DNA of 64,000 nucleotides. It comes from Cymbidium sinense. Its lineage: Eukaryota; Streptophyta; Magnoliopsida; Asparagales; Orchidaceae. The notes below the pieces were generated by a model, which was not told the origin of the DNA, did no database searches, and saw only the letters and a list, made by a program, of their open reading frames with translations. Position numbers and translations under genes: made by a program. The stretch covers positions 56,581,277-56,645,276 of the forward strand of contig CM038218.1 of the NCBI GenBank assembly GCA_021442155.1, written 5' to 3'. Of this stretch, positions 23,341 to 33,424 are shown in pieces (position 1 is the first letter of the stretch; each line of letters opens with the position of its first letter).

Positions 23341-23579
23341 AGAATGTGAACATCGATTGGATTTGGGTTGTAGGGTAGTTGGATTATCCAAATCCCTAAG
23401 GCATAACCTAATCCTATGGTTAACCCTTCTAAGTCTTTAGGATTAGTTTAGATGTTTACCTAATTGTTAGAAGTGTCTTATGACTAGGGATGTCTTAGTG
23501 TCTAGGAGACTCCTAAGTCTAAGATGAGAAGATTAAATCTGCACTCCAAAAGTGAGGTCAATAGGCCTTAGCCTCCATA

Positions 23580-23825
23580 GTGTTTCCCTTGGAGATAGAT
23601 GATCGGAAGATCGAAGCCAAGTTTCACATTATATACTCGGATACATCTTTCAACACTTTGCTTGGGAGACCATGGATACATGTGAACAATATAGTTCCAT
23701 CCTTTCTATTTCTGTGTATGAAGTTTGCGAGAGGTGAGATCGTCTACTGTGTTGAAGGAAATCTCAAGCCATTTACAGTTCACGAGGTCGGCATATATGA
23801 GGATGTGGCTTACTACCTCCCTTAA
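23580..23825 (+). pseudogene. Gypsy aspartic protease C-terminal part, copy A
   Basis: The open frame holds FNTLLGRPWIHVNNIVPSF, which fits the C-terminal half of retropepsins of plant gypsy elements (usual form YNxLLGRPWIHxxxAVPS). The catalytic DTG region, which would lie upstream, is not present. A second copy lies at 46549-46806. Upstream sequence is the duplicated noncoding segment, so the element was cut here before duplication. Confidence 0.85.
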
Positions 23826-23865
23826 AATCAATAAGTCTATTCTCACGAACTTGGCCAATGTTTAA

Positions 23866-23950
23866 AAATAAAAAAACAAAAAAGAAAAAGATAAAGAAAG
23901 TAAAAAAGAAAAAGAAAAGAAAAGAGAAAATGAAAAACAAAATAAAAGTG
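23866..23950 (+). repeat. A/G-rich purine tract
   Basis: About 85 bases made almost only of A and G (aaaaagaaaaagataaag and similar). It lies between the protease and RT parts, where related elements have a variable Lys-rich linker. It is not beside an LTR, so I do not read it as a polypurine tract for plus-strand priming. Confidence 0.7.
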
Positions 23951-24745
23951 AGCGAAAATAGACTTGGAGGAGGAAGTGGAGCTTGACATTAGATTCCACC
24001 CACAGTTCGTTACTCCATTCAAACATATGGGTAGGACGAACTAACCTCCACCAGTGAGAGAGAAATATGCATTGGAGGCGGTCTAGGGGTGGAAAACCTC
24101 ATTATTGGCCACCAAATAGAAGATATGTCCCCACCAGTACACACTGTTATCCATATAGACTTAGAATTTAGAGTGGATGAGTATTATATGGTTAGCATAC
24201 CAGCCAACTGTTCTTAGTAGTAGATTCCCTTCGAGGTGACACTTGAGCTAGATAGCAATGAAGACCGGGCTCCACAGCAAAGCATAAGTGTATCCAAGTC
24301 TATATGTGAAATAGTTAGGCATCATTTGGGAACCTTAGCTCTAACCCAACTTTCCTCTCAAAAAGCTAAGGGTTTGGTAGTTAAGGAAGCCCATAAGTCA
24401 TCCGCAGGTGTGAAGACTCATAGGTTCTTTCTTGGAGCATCATCCTCAAGTCAAGAAGTTGATGTAAAACTTGAGGATGATTCATATAAATATTTAATAG
24501 AATTACCTTTTGATTGGAACTTGCCTTGTATTCATAATTTAACAAAGAAAGGGTTAATCCCACATACTTGGTCGTAGCACAAGTCAGACTACTTTGAAAG
24601 AATATGGAAGAACAAATGAAAAAGCTCTTAATCAAGATCAGGTCTAGGATTCAATATAGTAGGTCCAGTCGATGATGATGATTACTGCTTAGTCATCACT
24701 AATTATTTAGAATTTGATAGGTTCTTTTCATATCACATTAAGGAG
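23951..24745 (+). pseudogene. Gypsy pol linker between protease and RT
   Basis: No conserved domain is recognised. An open frame at 24236-24577 (113 codons) lies at the expected place of the variable linker between protease and RT in this lineage. It ends with DWNLPCIHNLTKKGLIPHTW before a TAG stop. I infer that it belongs to the same polyprotein from position and strand only. Confidence 0.5.
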
Positions 24746-25590
24746 ATGTTCTTAGAAACTTCAGATGATCTAGATGATTTTAAAGTCAAAGATACACTGC
24801 TAGAGTTTGAAGAAGAGATCAAGTCAACCTTCGATGAGCTCAAAGAAATCAACTTAGGAATTGAAGAAGATCCACGCCCGACATACATTAATTTTTTGTT
24901 GAATGAAATTGAAATTAATGACTTGACTGAGTTTAAGGGCTGGTTTGCATAGAATTATGAAGAGATGTTTAGATTGGCTCCCGACGTAGCAATCCATAAA
25001 CTAGCAATAGAGCCTACTGTTAACTCTATCAAGAAAGCTCTTAGACTCATGAGAGTGGACATTGAACAACAGGTCATTTCTGAAGTCAAGAAATTGATCG
25101 ATGCTGGCTTCATTTGGGAAGAATAATACCCTAATTGGTTAGCTAGCATCATCCTAATTAAGAAAAAGAATGACCAAATTCACATATGCATTGATTTTTG
25201 ATATTTAAGTAAGGCATGTCCAAAAGATGAATTTCCACTACCAATCTCAGAGTTGATGGTAGATATTTCTTCATCTCATGCAGTCTTCTATTTCATGGAT
25301 GTCTCATCTGGATATAACCAAATAAAGATGGCCCCTGAAGATGAAAGAAAAACTACTTTTAGAACCCCGATCAGAATCTATTGCTATAAGGTCATGCCTT
25401 TCAGCCTTAAAAATATCGGTGCTACATACCAGCGGGCTATGACTCAAATCTTTGATGAACTCATTCATTATCAAGTCAAGTGCTATGTCGATGATCTCAT
25501 GGTCAAAAGTGAAGAAAAGGAAGGCCATATTTTTGACTTGAGAGTAGTTTTTGAATAGTTAAGATAATTTAACCTCAAAATGAACCCCTG
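24746..25590 (+). pseudogene. Gypsy reverse transcriptase, broken
   Basis: One reading frame interrupted by stops. Recognisable RT blocks in order: EINLGIEEDPRP, LIDAGFI, PKDEFPLPI, FMDVSSGYNQIKMAPED, KVMPFSLKNIGATYQRAM and the catalytic CYVDDLMVKS near 25480-25510. Stops fall at 24950-24952 (where relatives usually have Trp), about 25126-25128, about 25199-25201 and 25556-25558. A C-run at about 25585 (aacccctgaag) is one base short, which moves the frame before KCEFGVASGKFLGF. RT copies retrotransposon RNA into DNA; this copy cannot. Confidence 0.92.
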
Positions 25591-26335
25591 AAGTGTGAAT
25601 TTGGAGTAGCTTCAGGAAAATTCCTTGGGTTTGTTGTCCGACACTAGGGAATCAAAATTGATCTAGAGAAGGTAATGGCGATTTTAAAAATTACACCCCA
25701 TAAAAGTTTAACTCAACTTAAATCATTCCAAGGTCAGTTGGCATATCTAAAATGCTTTATATCCAACATATCGGGAAGATGTTAGCCATTCTCAATAGTT
25801 TTCAAAAGGGATGCCAAGTTCAAGTGGAATGACAAGTGTGAGCATGCCTTCGAAGACATGAAACATTACCTGATGACTCCAGCAGTTCTAGCAGCCCCTA
25901 TCCTGGGTAAGCCCCTCATACTTTACACTACTATGTTAGATGACTCTATTGGTGCTTTGTTGGCCCTAGCCAATGATAAAGGGAAGGAAAACACACTCTA
26001 CTACCTCAGTCGTCATCTATTCCCCACTGAGGCTAATTATCCACTCATTAAGAAGCATTGCCTAGCTTTAATCTTTTCATCCTAAAAGCTATAGCACTAC
26101 ATGATCCCTCATATGGTGAACTTAATATCAAGGATCAATCCACTACAGTATCTCATGACACGGTCGATGCTATCCAAATAGTTGGCATGATGGTCCATGA
26201 TCCTCTCGCAATTTGACTTTATCTTTGTACCCCGTCGTGTAGGGAAAGGACAAGCGCTAGTGGATTTCTTAACAATACACCCACTTCTTGCTGACTCTCC
26301 ACTTAGTGATGATCTCCCCAATGAATAAATCATGA
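25591..26335 (+). pseudogene. Gypsy RT connection and first RNase H, broken
   Basis: After the frameshift the frame reads KCEFGVASGKFLGFVVRH, then QLKSFQGQLAYLKCFISN, FKWNDKCEHAFEDMKHYL, then RNase H-like ALLALANDKGKENTLYYLSR and YPLIKKHCLALIF (first RNase H of gypsy). It then reads LSQFDFIFVPRRVGKGQALVDFL, which matches the tether between the two RNase H domains in Tat-type elements. Stops interrupt at several points, including 26083-26085. Confidence 0.85.
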
Positions 26336-26359
26336 GGAGATACTAGTATTCACCACCGG

Positions 26360-26790
26360 GAGATGTACTTTGATGGTGCAGCTTCCTCTCAAAGAGGAGA
26401 AGAACCACAATCTACTATTCCAGAAAAAGGAGTAGGATTAGTTCTCTTAACTCTGGACTATGATTAAATTAGATTCTCATATCAACTGTTCAATCCTTGC
26501 ACCAATAATGAAGCCAAATATGAGGCTCGATTTGGAGTTAGGAAGTCATCAGCATCAAGAACATCAACATCTTCAGGGATTCTCAACTAGTTATCAACCA
26601 AATCACTGGGTCCTATAAGGTTATAAAGCCCAAGCTCCATCACTACCATAAGTACACTATGAAGTTGTTAGCCTAAATCCTAGAGGTTACCATTTATAAG
26701 ATTCCTCGAGAAGAGAATATCATAGCGTATGCTTTAACCAAGCTTGCCAAGGAGTTGGCATGTCTAGAGGATGAGTCCATATCAATAAAG
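26360..26790 (+). pseudogene. Second (archaeal-type) RNase H of Tat-like gypsy, broken
   Basis: EMYFDGAASSQRG near 26362-26400 carries the first acidic residue of the domain. KGVGLVLL and FNPCTNNEAKYEA then give the glutamate region. A stop (about 26465) lies between them, and a frameshift near 26530-26590 precedes DSQLVINQITGSYKV, which has the next conserved Asp. PREENIIAYALTKLA closes the domain (relatives: REENxxADALSKLA). A second RNase H of this kind is known from Tat/Ogre elements. Confidence 0.85.
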
Positions 26791-27240
26791 GTCCAAAATA
26801 GATAAGTATTATCCCTTATGGATATTAAACTTAACAAAAAGTACTCTCTTGAAGGGGAGGTTGCCATTGCCAAGAAGGATGAGGAGTTAGAATGGAGGCA
26901 ACCGTTCATGGATTACCTTAATAAAGGCAAACTATCTCAAGAGAAGTCTGAAGGCCATCAGATAAACTAGAGAGCACTTTCCTACGCTCTTGTGGATGGT
27001 GTCTTGTACCGACATTCTTTTGATCATATGTGGTTACATTATTTAGACAAGCAAGAAGCACATAAGATTATGATCGAGGTACACTCAGGATTATGTGTAG
27101 CCAACCAATCTAGTCCGAAGATGAAAGCCAAGATGAAGACATTAGGATACTACTGGCCATCGATGATCAAAGAGTACATGGATACAGTTAGGAAATGCAA
27201 CCAATGTCAAACACATATATTTTATCTCGGGCTACTCTGA
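26791..27240 (+). pseudogene. Gypsy integrase N-terminal zinc-binding remnant
   Basis: DGVLYRHSFDHMWLHYL, EVHSGLCVANQSSPKMKAK, GYYWPSMIKEYMDTV and RKCNQCQTH match the N-terminal HHCC module of gypsy integrases. The CxxC pair is present. The second His expected in the GxHQ word has become Asn (VANQ). The catalytic core (D-D-E) and everything after are missing: at about 27240 the sequence changes to unrelated repeats. Confidence 0.85.
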
Positions 27241-28990
27241 GTTAAGATAACTTCCCGGCACTCACTCATAGCGCTCAGGTGAGGTGATTGCCAGTGTGTC
27301 GGCGAGTCATCTTCTTTCTTTGGAGGATGTAAGTATGCTATGCTTTCCTTCCTTACTTGTCCACTGCACATCGATGAGCACCTTGTTAGTTTGGTAAGCC
27401 TTACTGCATGGTCGATAAGCTACCTCATGTTGGCTTCGTTTAAGAGGATGTGAGTCTGCTACACTTTCTTCTTGGATTAGCCTTCGTGCATTGATTGGGT
27501 CAAGTATATTTGATGTTTAGGATAAGTCCCCTAGCGACTCCTTCCCTCCTGGATGCTTGAAGTCTAGGTCAAGTCCTTCATTGGGGCTCCCCACTTAGTA
27601 GTCGCTCTAGGTCAGTTAGCATATGTCCTGCCGATGATAGACTATCTTGATGATTAGTTCCACTTGGGAAGTTGTAAGCCTACATGCTTTCTTTCCAAAT
27701 TGATCGTTGCACATCGACGGGAACCTTAGGTTGGTTGGTTCTCACTATGCTAATGGATACACCACTCATGCTAGCGGATACACCTTAGGTTAGTTAGTTC
27801 TCGCACCTTAGGATACACCACTCATGGCAGATGTAAGTCTACTATGCTTTCTTATTGAGTTGGCCACTGTACAACTATAGGCTTTCTTTTCTAGGGCTCA
27901 GGATAATGCTCATAGTAGCACCTCCTATGTGGGCACTATATTTGGATCACTTCCTTTGTGACCCCATTTAGACACTACCCAAGTTACTATCGGATTGGAT
28001 AGTTCCCCTTTCCTAATGACCACCCCTGTGGTTGTAGATTCCATCATATGGATGTGAAGATTCTCCCATGGTCTAGTAAATTTGAGACAGGTCAAGGCTG
28101 ACATAGCCCCTTCTCAGTGTGGTCCCTCGCACACCAATAGAGTCTATGCAAACATATAAATAAAATATATATTCACTTACAGATTAAGAGAACACCCCTA
28201 GCAATACCTTTTTTTAAGTAGGTATCCCATCTTTAGGGTAGTGTCAGCAGAACTTCCTATAAGAATTGACTAACTACTCCTGAGTTGATATAAGTACCCA
28301 GCGATATTCACTCAGCAGTCGCCCTTAAGTTGGGTTCGATTTGTTGTGTTACCAACAGGTCACCCTAGCTATTGTTCCCTACTTTAAAAGATGTAAGCCT
28401 ACTATGCCATCTTCTTAGCACAACCATCACACACTGAAAGGCAACCCCTTAGGTTAGCAAGCTCTACCCCACTGTCAGTAGACTATCCCTTTAGATTTGT
28501 AAATCTGAGATAAGATAAGTCTGATATTGCCCCTTCTTAGTGGGTCCATCACACACCGACATGGTCCATAAATTAAATCTATCAAATTTGAACGAGCTCA
28601 ATTCAAAATCAAACTAAACCAAAGAAACCATATCAAATCACAAGAAATTAAGATAAAATTAATCTTGACTACTTTTGAGTTGAAATAAGTTCCCATCATC
28701 ATTCACTCAGTAGTCGCCCAAGGTCAAGTTTGATTTATTGTGTATCTAACAGGTCACCCTAGCAGTTGTTCCTCATTTTGGAAGATTTAAGTCTGCTATG
28801 CCTTCTTCCTAGCATAGCCATTGCACATCAAAAGGATACCCCTTAGGTTGGCTAGCTCCACCCTATAGTCGGTAGACAATCCCTTTAGATTTGTAAACTT
28901 GAGGTAGGTCAAGGCTAATATAGCCCCTTCTCAGTGGGTCCATCGTACACTGATAGGGTCCATACATTAACTCAAACTAAATTTTACCCA
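27241..28990 (+). repeat. Degenerate tandem repeats (GATGTAAGTCTGCTATGC family)
   Basis: A unit resembling gatgtaagtctgctatgc, followed by tttcttc, about 20 bases, gcacatcga and an accccttaggttggttag-like end, appears near 27327, 27448, 27668, 27828, 28387 and 28780. A second word family (ctgaggtaggtcaaggct, ccccttctcagtgggtcc, acactgatagggtccata) recurs at 28072-28155, 28496-28576 and 28892-28972, about 400-424 bases apart. No coding sequence is seen. It may be an untranslated or LTR part of an unrecognised retroelement. Confidence 0.7.
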
Positions 28991-29450
28991 ATCTGATTTT
29001 CTCCAGTGGAGTTAAATCACACCCTTCTCCTTAGTGAAGCCCTAAATCATATATAAACAATTCAAGCAAACAAATTGAATTCAAAACCAACCTCCCCAGT
29101 GGATCTAAATTAAACCAACTCCCCTAGTAGAGTATAAATCAAAGAAATCCAACCAAACTATTATCCCTAATGGATACATCCCCAAACAAATCTATGAAAT
29201 GAAACTCAAATCCCAATCTCTAGTGAATAGCCTGAACCTGCTTCTCTAGTGGAAGGTTCATATACCAGATCCCCAGCAAACTCGATTCCATATCTATAGC
29301 TGATATGCCTCCACATCAATTAAAATAGAACAAATTAAAGTGAATTAGATCTTAATCCTTGGTGAATTATAGATTCTTATCCCAGTGGATCTTGTTTACG
29401 CAAATCATATAATCAAATCAAATTCAAACCTTATCAGTAGATTTTCTTCT
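28991..29450 (+). repeat. Scattered CCCCAGTGGA-like words
   Basis: Short words close to ctccccagtggatc recur roughly every 30-60 bases (ctccagtgga, ctccttagtgaa, tcccctagtaga, tctctagtgaat, tctctagtggaa, tcccagtggatc) in A/C-rich sequence. They suggest a decayed short-period tandem repeat. No gene is seen. Confidence 0.55.
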
Positions 29451-29955
29451 TCTATGCCCTCGACATAAACCCCTCACATGTCATGTTCAATGCATGTGTG
29501 ACCCCCTAGCTGATCTCCCTCCATGTCCTTGACATGGAATTCTCATCAAATCTTATTTCTTCTCTTATGCACACCTTTAATACTTCAACCAAAATCCTAA
29601 CAATGTATTCATTCAAATTACATCATCTTAACATTGTAATCAACATTTTATGATTTGTGATGGTGCAAGCTCAAACTAACTATACAATATCATGCTAGAC
29701 ATATTATAGTGTGAATTAACACACTATATTATATTATAATTTACTATAATATAATACATTGTCTAACATTCCACCTCATTAGAATCACTTAAAAGGAACA
29801 AATAACAAAAGTTTTGCAAAATATGAATAATGTTCATTTTGGATGTAAAATTTTAATTTTTCTAATAGAAATGGTACAAAATAGCATAATTTTGGTGTTG
29901 CTTCTTAGTGTGTGCTATGAATATGGCCAAATTCTTCCATCTCAACTTTCAAATT
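29451..29955. other. Noncoding AT-rich stretch
   Basis: No open frame, repeat or RNA gene is recognised. It begins with two related words around cctcgacataaacccctc and gtccttgacatggaattc (29458-29540), then becomes AT-rich. It has no counterpart in block B, where the corresponding region is deleted. Confidence 0.6.
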
Positions 29956-30880
29956 AACATTTTTGTGAGTTTGGACCCAATGTATTATAACAAAAGTAAA
30001 ACATACTAAAATGTACAATAACATTTAGTAACACACCACCACATTCATATATATAAGTTATATTATTATGTACATTATATTTTAATATGCTTTCATATAA
30101 TATATTATCTTACATTACACCTTAAAATGAATCACTTTAAGCAAAAAAATTATAAAATTTGGTTGAAAAATGAAATATTTATTTTGGATGCAAAATTCCA
30201 TTCTTTTGATTAATTGACACACCATAGCAACCCCAATGATGTTCCTAAAGCTTAACTTAAATTTGGCCACATCCCATCATCTCAACGTATAAATTAGTAT
30301 TTTTATGTATTATACCAATACAAACTCTACTACATCATACCATAATAAACTAAAATTTGCTAAATAATAAGTAGTAATACATAATAGTATGCTATAATGC
30401 GATGCTACACTATGTTATGGCATTCTATATTAGAATATGCTATGACATATTATATTATATTATATTACATATCACTTCATAAGGGATTGCTTAAGATAAA
30501 AAATAATAAAATTATCTAAATAATAAAAAACTATATATTTTAGTGATATCACTTACATATTTTAAATTGAAATAATATATTATGATGTCATGCTCTACTT
30601 ATTATGAATTTGGCCAAATTCCACCATTTTAAAGTGTAAATCAACATTTTTATAAATAATGCTAGTGTAGGCTCATGCATGATTGTGAAATACTAAAAGA
30701 ATTTAAAATATACAGAATAATATATTATGATATATGATGCTATACTATGCTATAAAATATAATATTTATTTTGAACATAAAATTTTACTTTTTAGACTAC
30801 AAGTGGTGTATCACACCTTTGGTACTACAACTTAATTCCCACTTCAAATTTAATAAATTTCATCATTTGATTTATTAAAT
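29956..30880. repeat. AT-rich duplicated segment, copy A
   Basis: Matches 46810-47741 nearly throughout, starting at the shared word aacatttttgtgagttt and ending near catcatttgatttattaaa. It is rich in TATA/ATAT words and in words like tatgctatgttatggcat. No coding potential is seen. Confidence 0.85.
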
Positions 30881-31030
30881 CAATATTTTTATGATTTATA
30901 TTAATAAAGACTATCGGGCAAAATACCATAATATGCTAAAAATTTCAACACATCTTATAACCACCAAAAATACATCACTACATGCTCAAATATATGATGC
31001 TACATTATACTATAATATATGGTATTATAA
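30881..31030. other. AT-rich right edge of block A
   Basis: AT-rich sequence with no recognised feature. It ends where telomere-like sequence returns (atttaggtttagggttta, about 31033). No target-site duplication matching the left edge at 19232 was seen. Confidence 0.5.
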
Positions 31031-31426
31031 TATGATTTAGGTTTAGGGTTTAGGGTATTCAAATCTCTAATAGTTAATGGAAAGTCTCTTGAAGACATTT
31101 TTTTTAGCTACCATAATAATGTTAGGATTAGGTCATTCTTCATATCTACTACTAATGACATCTTTATTGAAGATTTAGGGTTTAGGGCTTAGGGTTAGGG
31201 TTTAGGGATAGATTAGGTTTTAGGGTTAGTTTAGCATTTAGGGTTGGGGGTTTAAGGTTTAGGGTTTTAGGTTTAGGGTTTATGGTTTATGGTTTTAGGG
31301 TTTAGGGTTTAAGGTATAGGGTTTAAGGTTTAGGGTTTTTAGGGTTTAGGGTTTTAGGGTTTAGTGTTTAGGGTTTAAGTTTTAAGTTTAGGGTTTAAGT
31401 TTTAGTTTAGGGTTTAGGGTTTAAGG
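31031..31426 (+). repeat. TTTAGGG-rich block with a unique island
   Basis: Telomere-like words at 31033-31058 and 31173-31426 surround about 110 bases of ordinary unique sequence (31060-31172, aatctctaatagttaatgg onward). The island has no recognised match in the window. Confidence 0.8.
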
Positions 31427-31905
31427 TTTTATTTTAATAGAAACTAAATTTAGATTCAACATTTCTTCTTTTCAATTTCATCAACCAAGTAGCACACCAA
31501 GTTTTCTAAGACACAAGCGATGATATAGATAAAAAATGAGCACCCATAGAGCAAATAAAAAACCCTAGATAAGTAGAACCATCTCTAGTGTAAAGACATA
31601 ATTCCATAAGTAGTAGATCGGATCGATCATTCTTCAGTTTCTCCAGTTCCCATTAGAACCACCCCCGCCTCTCAAGTAGAGGGATCTGCCATCATATCTC
31701 TGATCACTCCCTCTGCCACCAACTTGGCTATAACCTTTGTCACTCCTCCTGCCTCCATAACCACCACTGCTCTAACAACTATCTCCATATCCATCAGCAC
31801 TTCTAGATCCCCCCATCCTGCTGATAACCACCACCTCCACCTTCCTTGCTCCAGGATCTGGGCCAGTTGAGGTGATGTTCCTCCCATCAATGTTCTTCCA
31901 TTCTA
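31427..31905 (-). pseudogene. Glycine-rich RNA-binding protein 3' fragment, pseudogene
   Basis: Minus-strand module with the usual limits: RRM end at about 31905, glycine-rich region, GNWRN and TGA stop at 31634-31636, then a 3' UTR to 31427. The terminal residues SNGNWRN and the stop are kept. The glycine tail is frameshifted, giving a Trp/Val-rich reading instead of GGYGGG. The 5' part of the gene is absent. The left edge (attttaatagaaac) has lost most of the T-run seen in other copies. Confidence 0.85.
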
Positions 31906-32990
31906 AGGGTTTAGGGTTAGTTTAGGGTTGAGGTTTAGGGTTAGTTTGGGGTTTAGGGTTTAAGGTTAGTTTAGAGTTTAGAGTTTAGGGTTTAAGGTTT
32001 GGGATTTAGTGTTTAGGGTTGTAGGTTTTAGGTTTTGAGGTTTAGGGTTTAGAGTTTAGGGTTTAGGGTTTAGGGTTTTAGGGTTTAGGGTTTAGGGCTT
32101 AGGGTTTAGTGTTTTAGAGTGTACAGTTTAACGTTTAGGGTTTAGGGTTTAAGGCTTAGGGCTTAGGGTTTAGGGTTTAGAGTTTTAGGGTTTAGGGTTT
32201 AGGGTTTAGGGTTAGTTTTAGGGTTTAGAGATTAGGGTTTAGGATTTAGGGTTTAAGTTATTTTTTTTAAATTAAGTAAACTAGTAGTTTAGGTTCATTT
32301 AGTTTATTTTTTATTTATTTGAGTTTATGTTATTTTATTTTTTTATTTAGGTTTATTTTTTTTATTTAGTTTAGTTTATTTATTTTTTAGTTTAGGTTTA
32401 GGTTTATTTTTAGTTTATTTTATTTTTTTTACTTTAGGTTTAGGTTTAAGTTTAGTTTATTTTAGGTTTAGGTTTAGGTTTTATTTATTTCAGTTTGGTT
32501 TATTTTAATTTAGGTTTAGGTTTATTTTATTTTTTTATTTTATTTTTATTTTAGGTTTAGGCTTTTTTTTAGTTTATGGTTTTATGTTTTTAGGTTATTT
32601 TTTAGGTTTAGGTTTTTATTTAGTTATTATTTTATTTTATTTTAGGTTTATTTTCTTTTTATTTTAGTTTTAGTTTTTATTTTATTTAGGTTTTTTATTT
32701 TTAGTTTAGTTTAGGTTTTTATTTATTTTATTTTAGTTTAGTTTTTATTTTTTATTTTATTTTATTTCTAGGTTTAGGTTTATATTTAGGTTTTAGTTTT
32801 TTTTATTATTATATTTTGGTTTAGATTTTTCTATTTATTTTATTTTTATATTTTATTTAGTTAGTTTAGGTTTAGGTTCTTAGCTTTTTAGGGATTAGGG
32901 TTTAGGGTTTAGGGTTTGGGGTTTAGGGTTTAGGGTTTAGAGTTTTGGTTTTAGGTTTAAGGTTTAATTTTCAATTTTGGGTTTAAGGTT
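31906..32990 (+). repeat. Telomere-like satellite between two GRP copies
   Basis: TTTAGGG-rich 31906-32250, boundary motif at 32269 (aaattaagtaaactagtag), T/A-rich block 32290-32885, short TTTAGGG-rich block 32890-32985. With the GRP module this makes a unit of about 1.5 kb, the next GRP copy starting 1564 bases after the previous one. Confidence 0.88.
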
Positions 32991-33424
32991 TTTGTTAAAC
33001 AAAGAACAAATTGATATTCAACATTTCTTCTTTTTGATTTTATCAACCAAGTAACACCCCAAGTTTTCTAAGACATAAGAGACAACATAGATAAATAATG
33101 AGCACCCATAGAATAAATCAAAAACCCTAGATAAGTAGAATCATCTCTACTAAAAAGACACAGTTCCATAGGTAGTAGATCAGATTGACCGTTCTATAGT
33201 TTCTCCATTTCCCATCAGAACCACCCCCGCCTCTCAAGAAGAATGATCCGCCATCATATCCTAATCTCTCCCTCCATAACCACCATAGCTCTGACAACCA
33301 CCTCAATATCCACTAGCACCTCCAGACCCCCCACCACCAGCAATAGCGCGCCTTTGCCACCACCAGATCTAGACTGAGCCTAGTTGATAGTGATGTTCCT
33401 TCCATCAAGGTTCTACCCATTCTT
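32991..33424 (-). pseudogene. Glycine-rich RNA-binding protein 3' fragment, pseudogene
   Basis: The RRM end is clear in this copy: NLDGRNITIN, then AQSRSGGG after in-frame stops at two codons (33410s and 33370s). This is the usual junction between RRM and glycine-rich tail in plant GRPs. The tail is then frameshifted (LLLVVGG and similar). The end reads DGKWRN, and the normal TGA stop has become TAT. The 3' UTR runs to about 32991. Confidence 0.87.

Larger units (their letters stand above)
19232..23576. repeat. Noncoding duplicated segment, copy A
   Basis: AT-rich noncoding DNA (19321-20640), then a mixed-composition stretch (20640-21720), then a degenerate minisatellite (about 21720-23340). 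It matches 42011-46548 along nearly its whole length with substitutions and small indels, the clearest being extra sequence in the other copy near 42830-42855. Many TTAATTAA-type words occur in 19800-20560. The 70- to 84-codon open frames inside do not have conserved frames between the two copies, so I do not call genes. It leads directly into a gypsy protease fragment, as in copy B. Confidence 0.8.
23577..27240 (+). pseudogene. Ty3/gypsy pol remnant (Tat/Ogre-like), truncated and broken
   Basis: Remnant of a plant LTR retrotransposon polyprotein in the order protease, RT, RNase H, second RNase H, start of integrase. The second RNase H after the first is the mark of the Tat/Ogre lineage. The gag region and the front of the protease are missing at the left, and everything after the integrase zinc-binding region is missing at the right. 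No LTR pair, primer-binding site or LTR-adjacent polypurine tract is evident. Several in-frame stops (24950-24952, near 25126 and 25199, 25556-25558, 26083-26085 and others) and at least two frameshifts make it inactive. Parts are described in separate entries. Confidence 0.9.

Noticed and set aside
23866..23950. Polypurine tract of an LTR retrotransposon
   Set aside because: It lies between the protease and RT parts, not before a 3' LTR, and no LTR follows.
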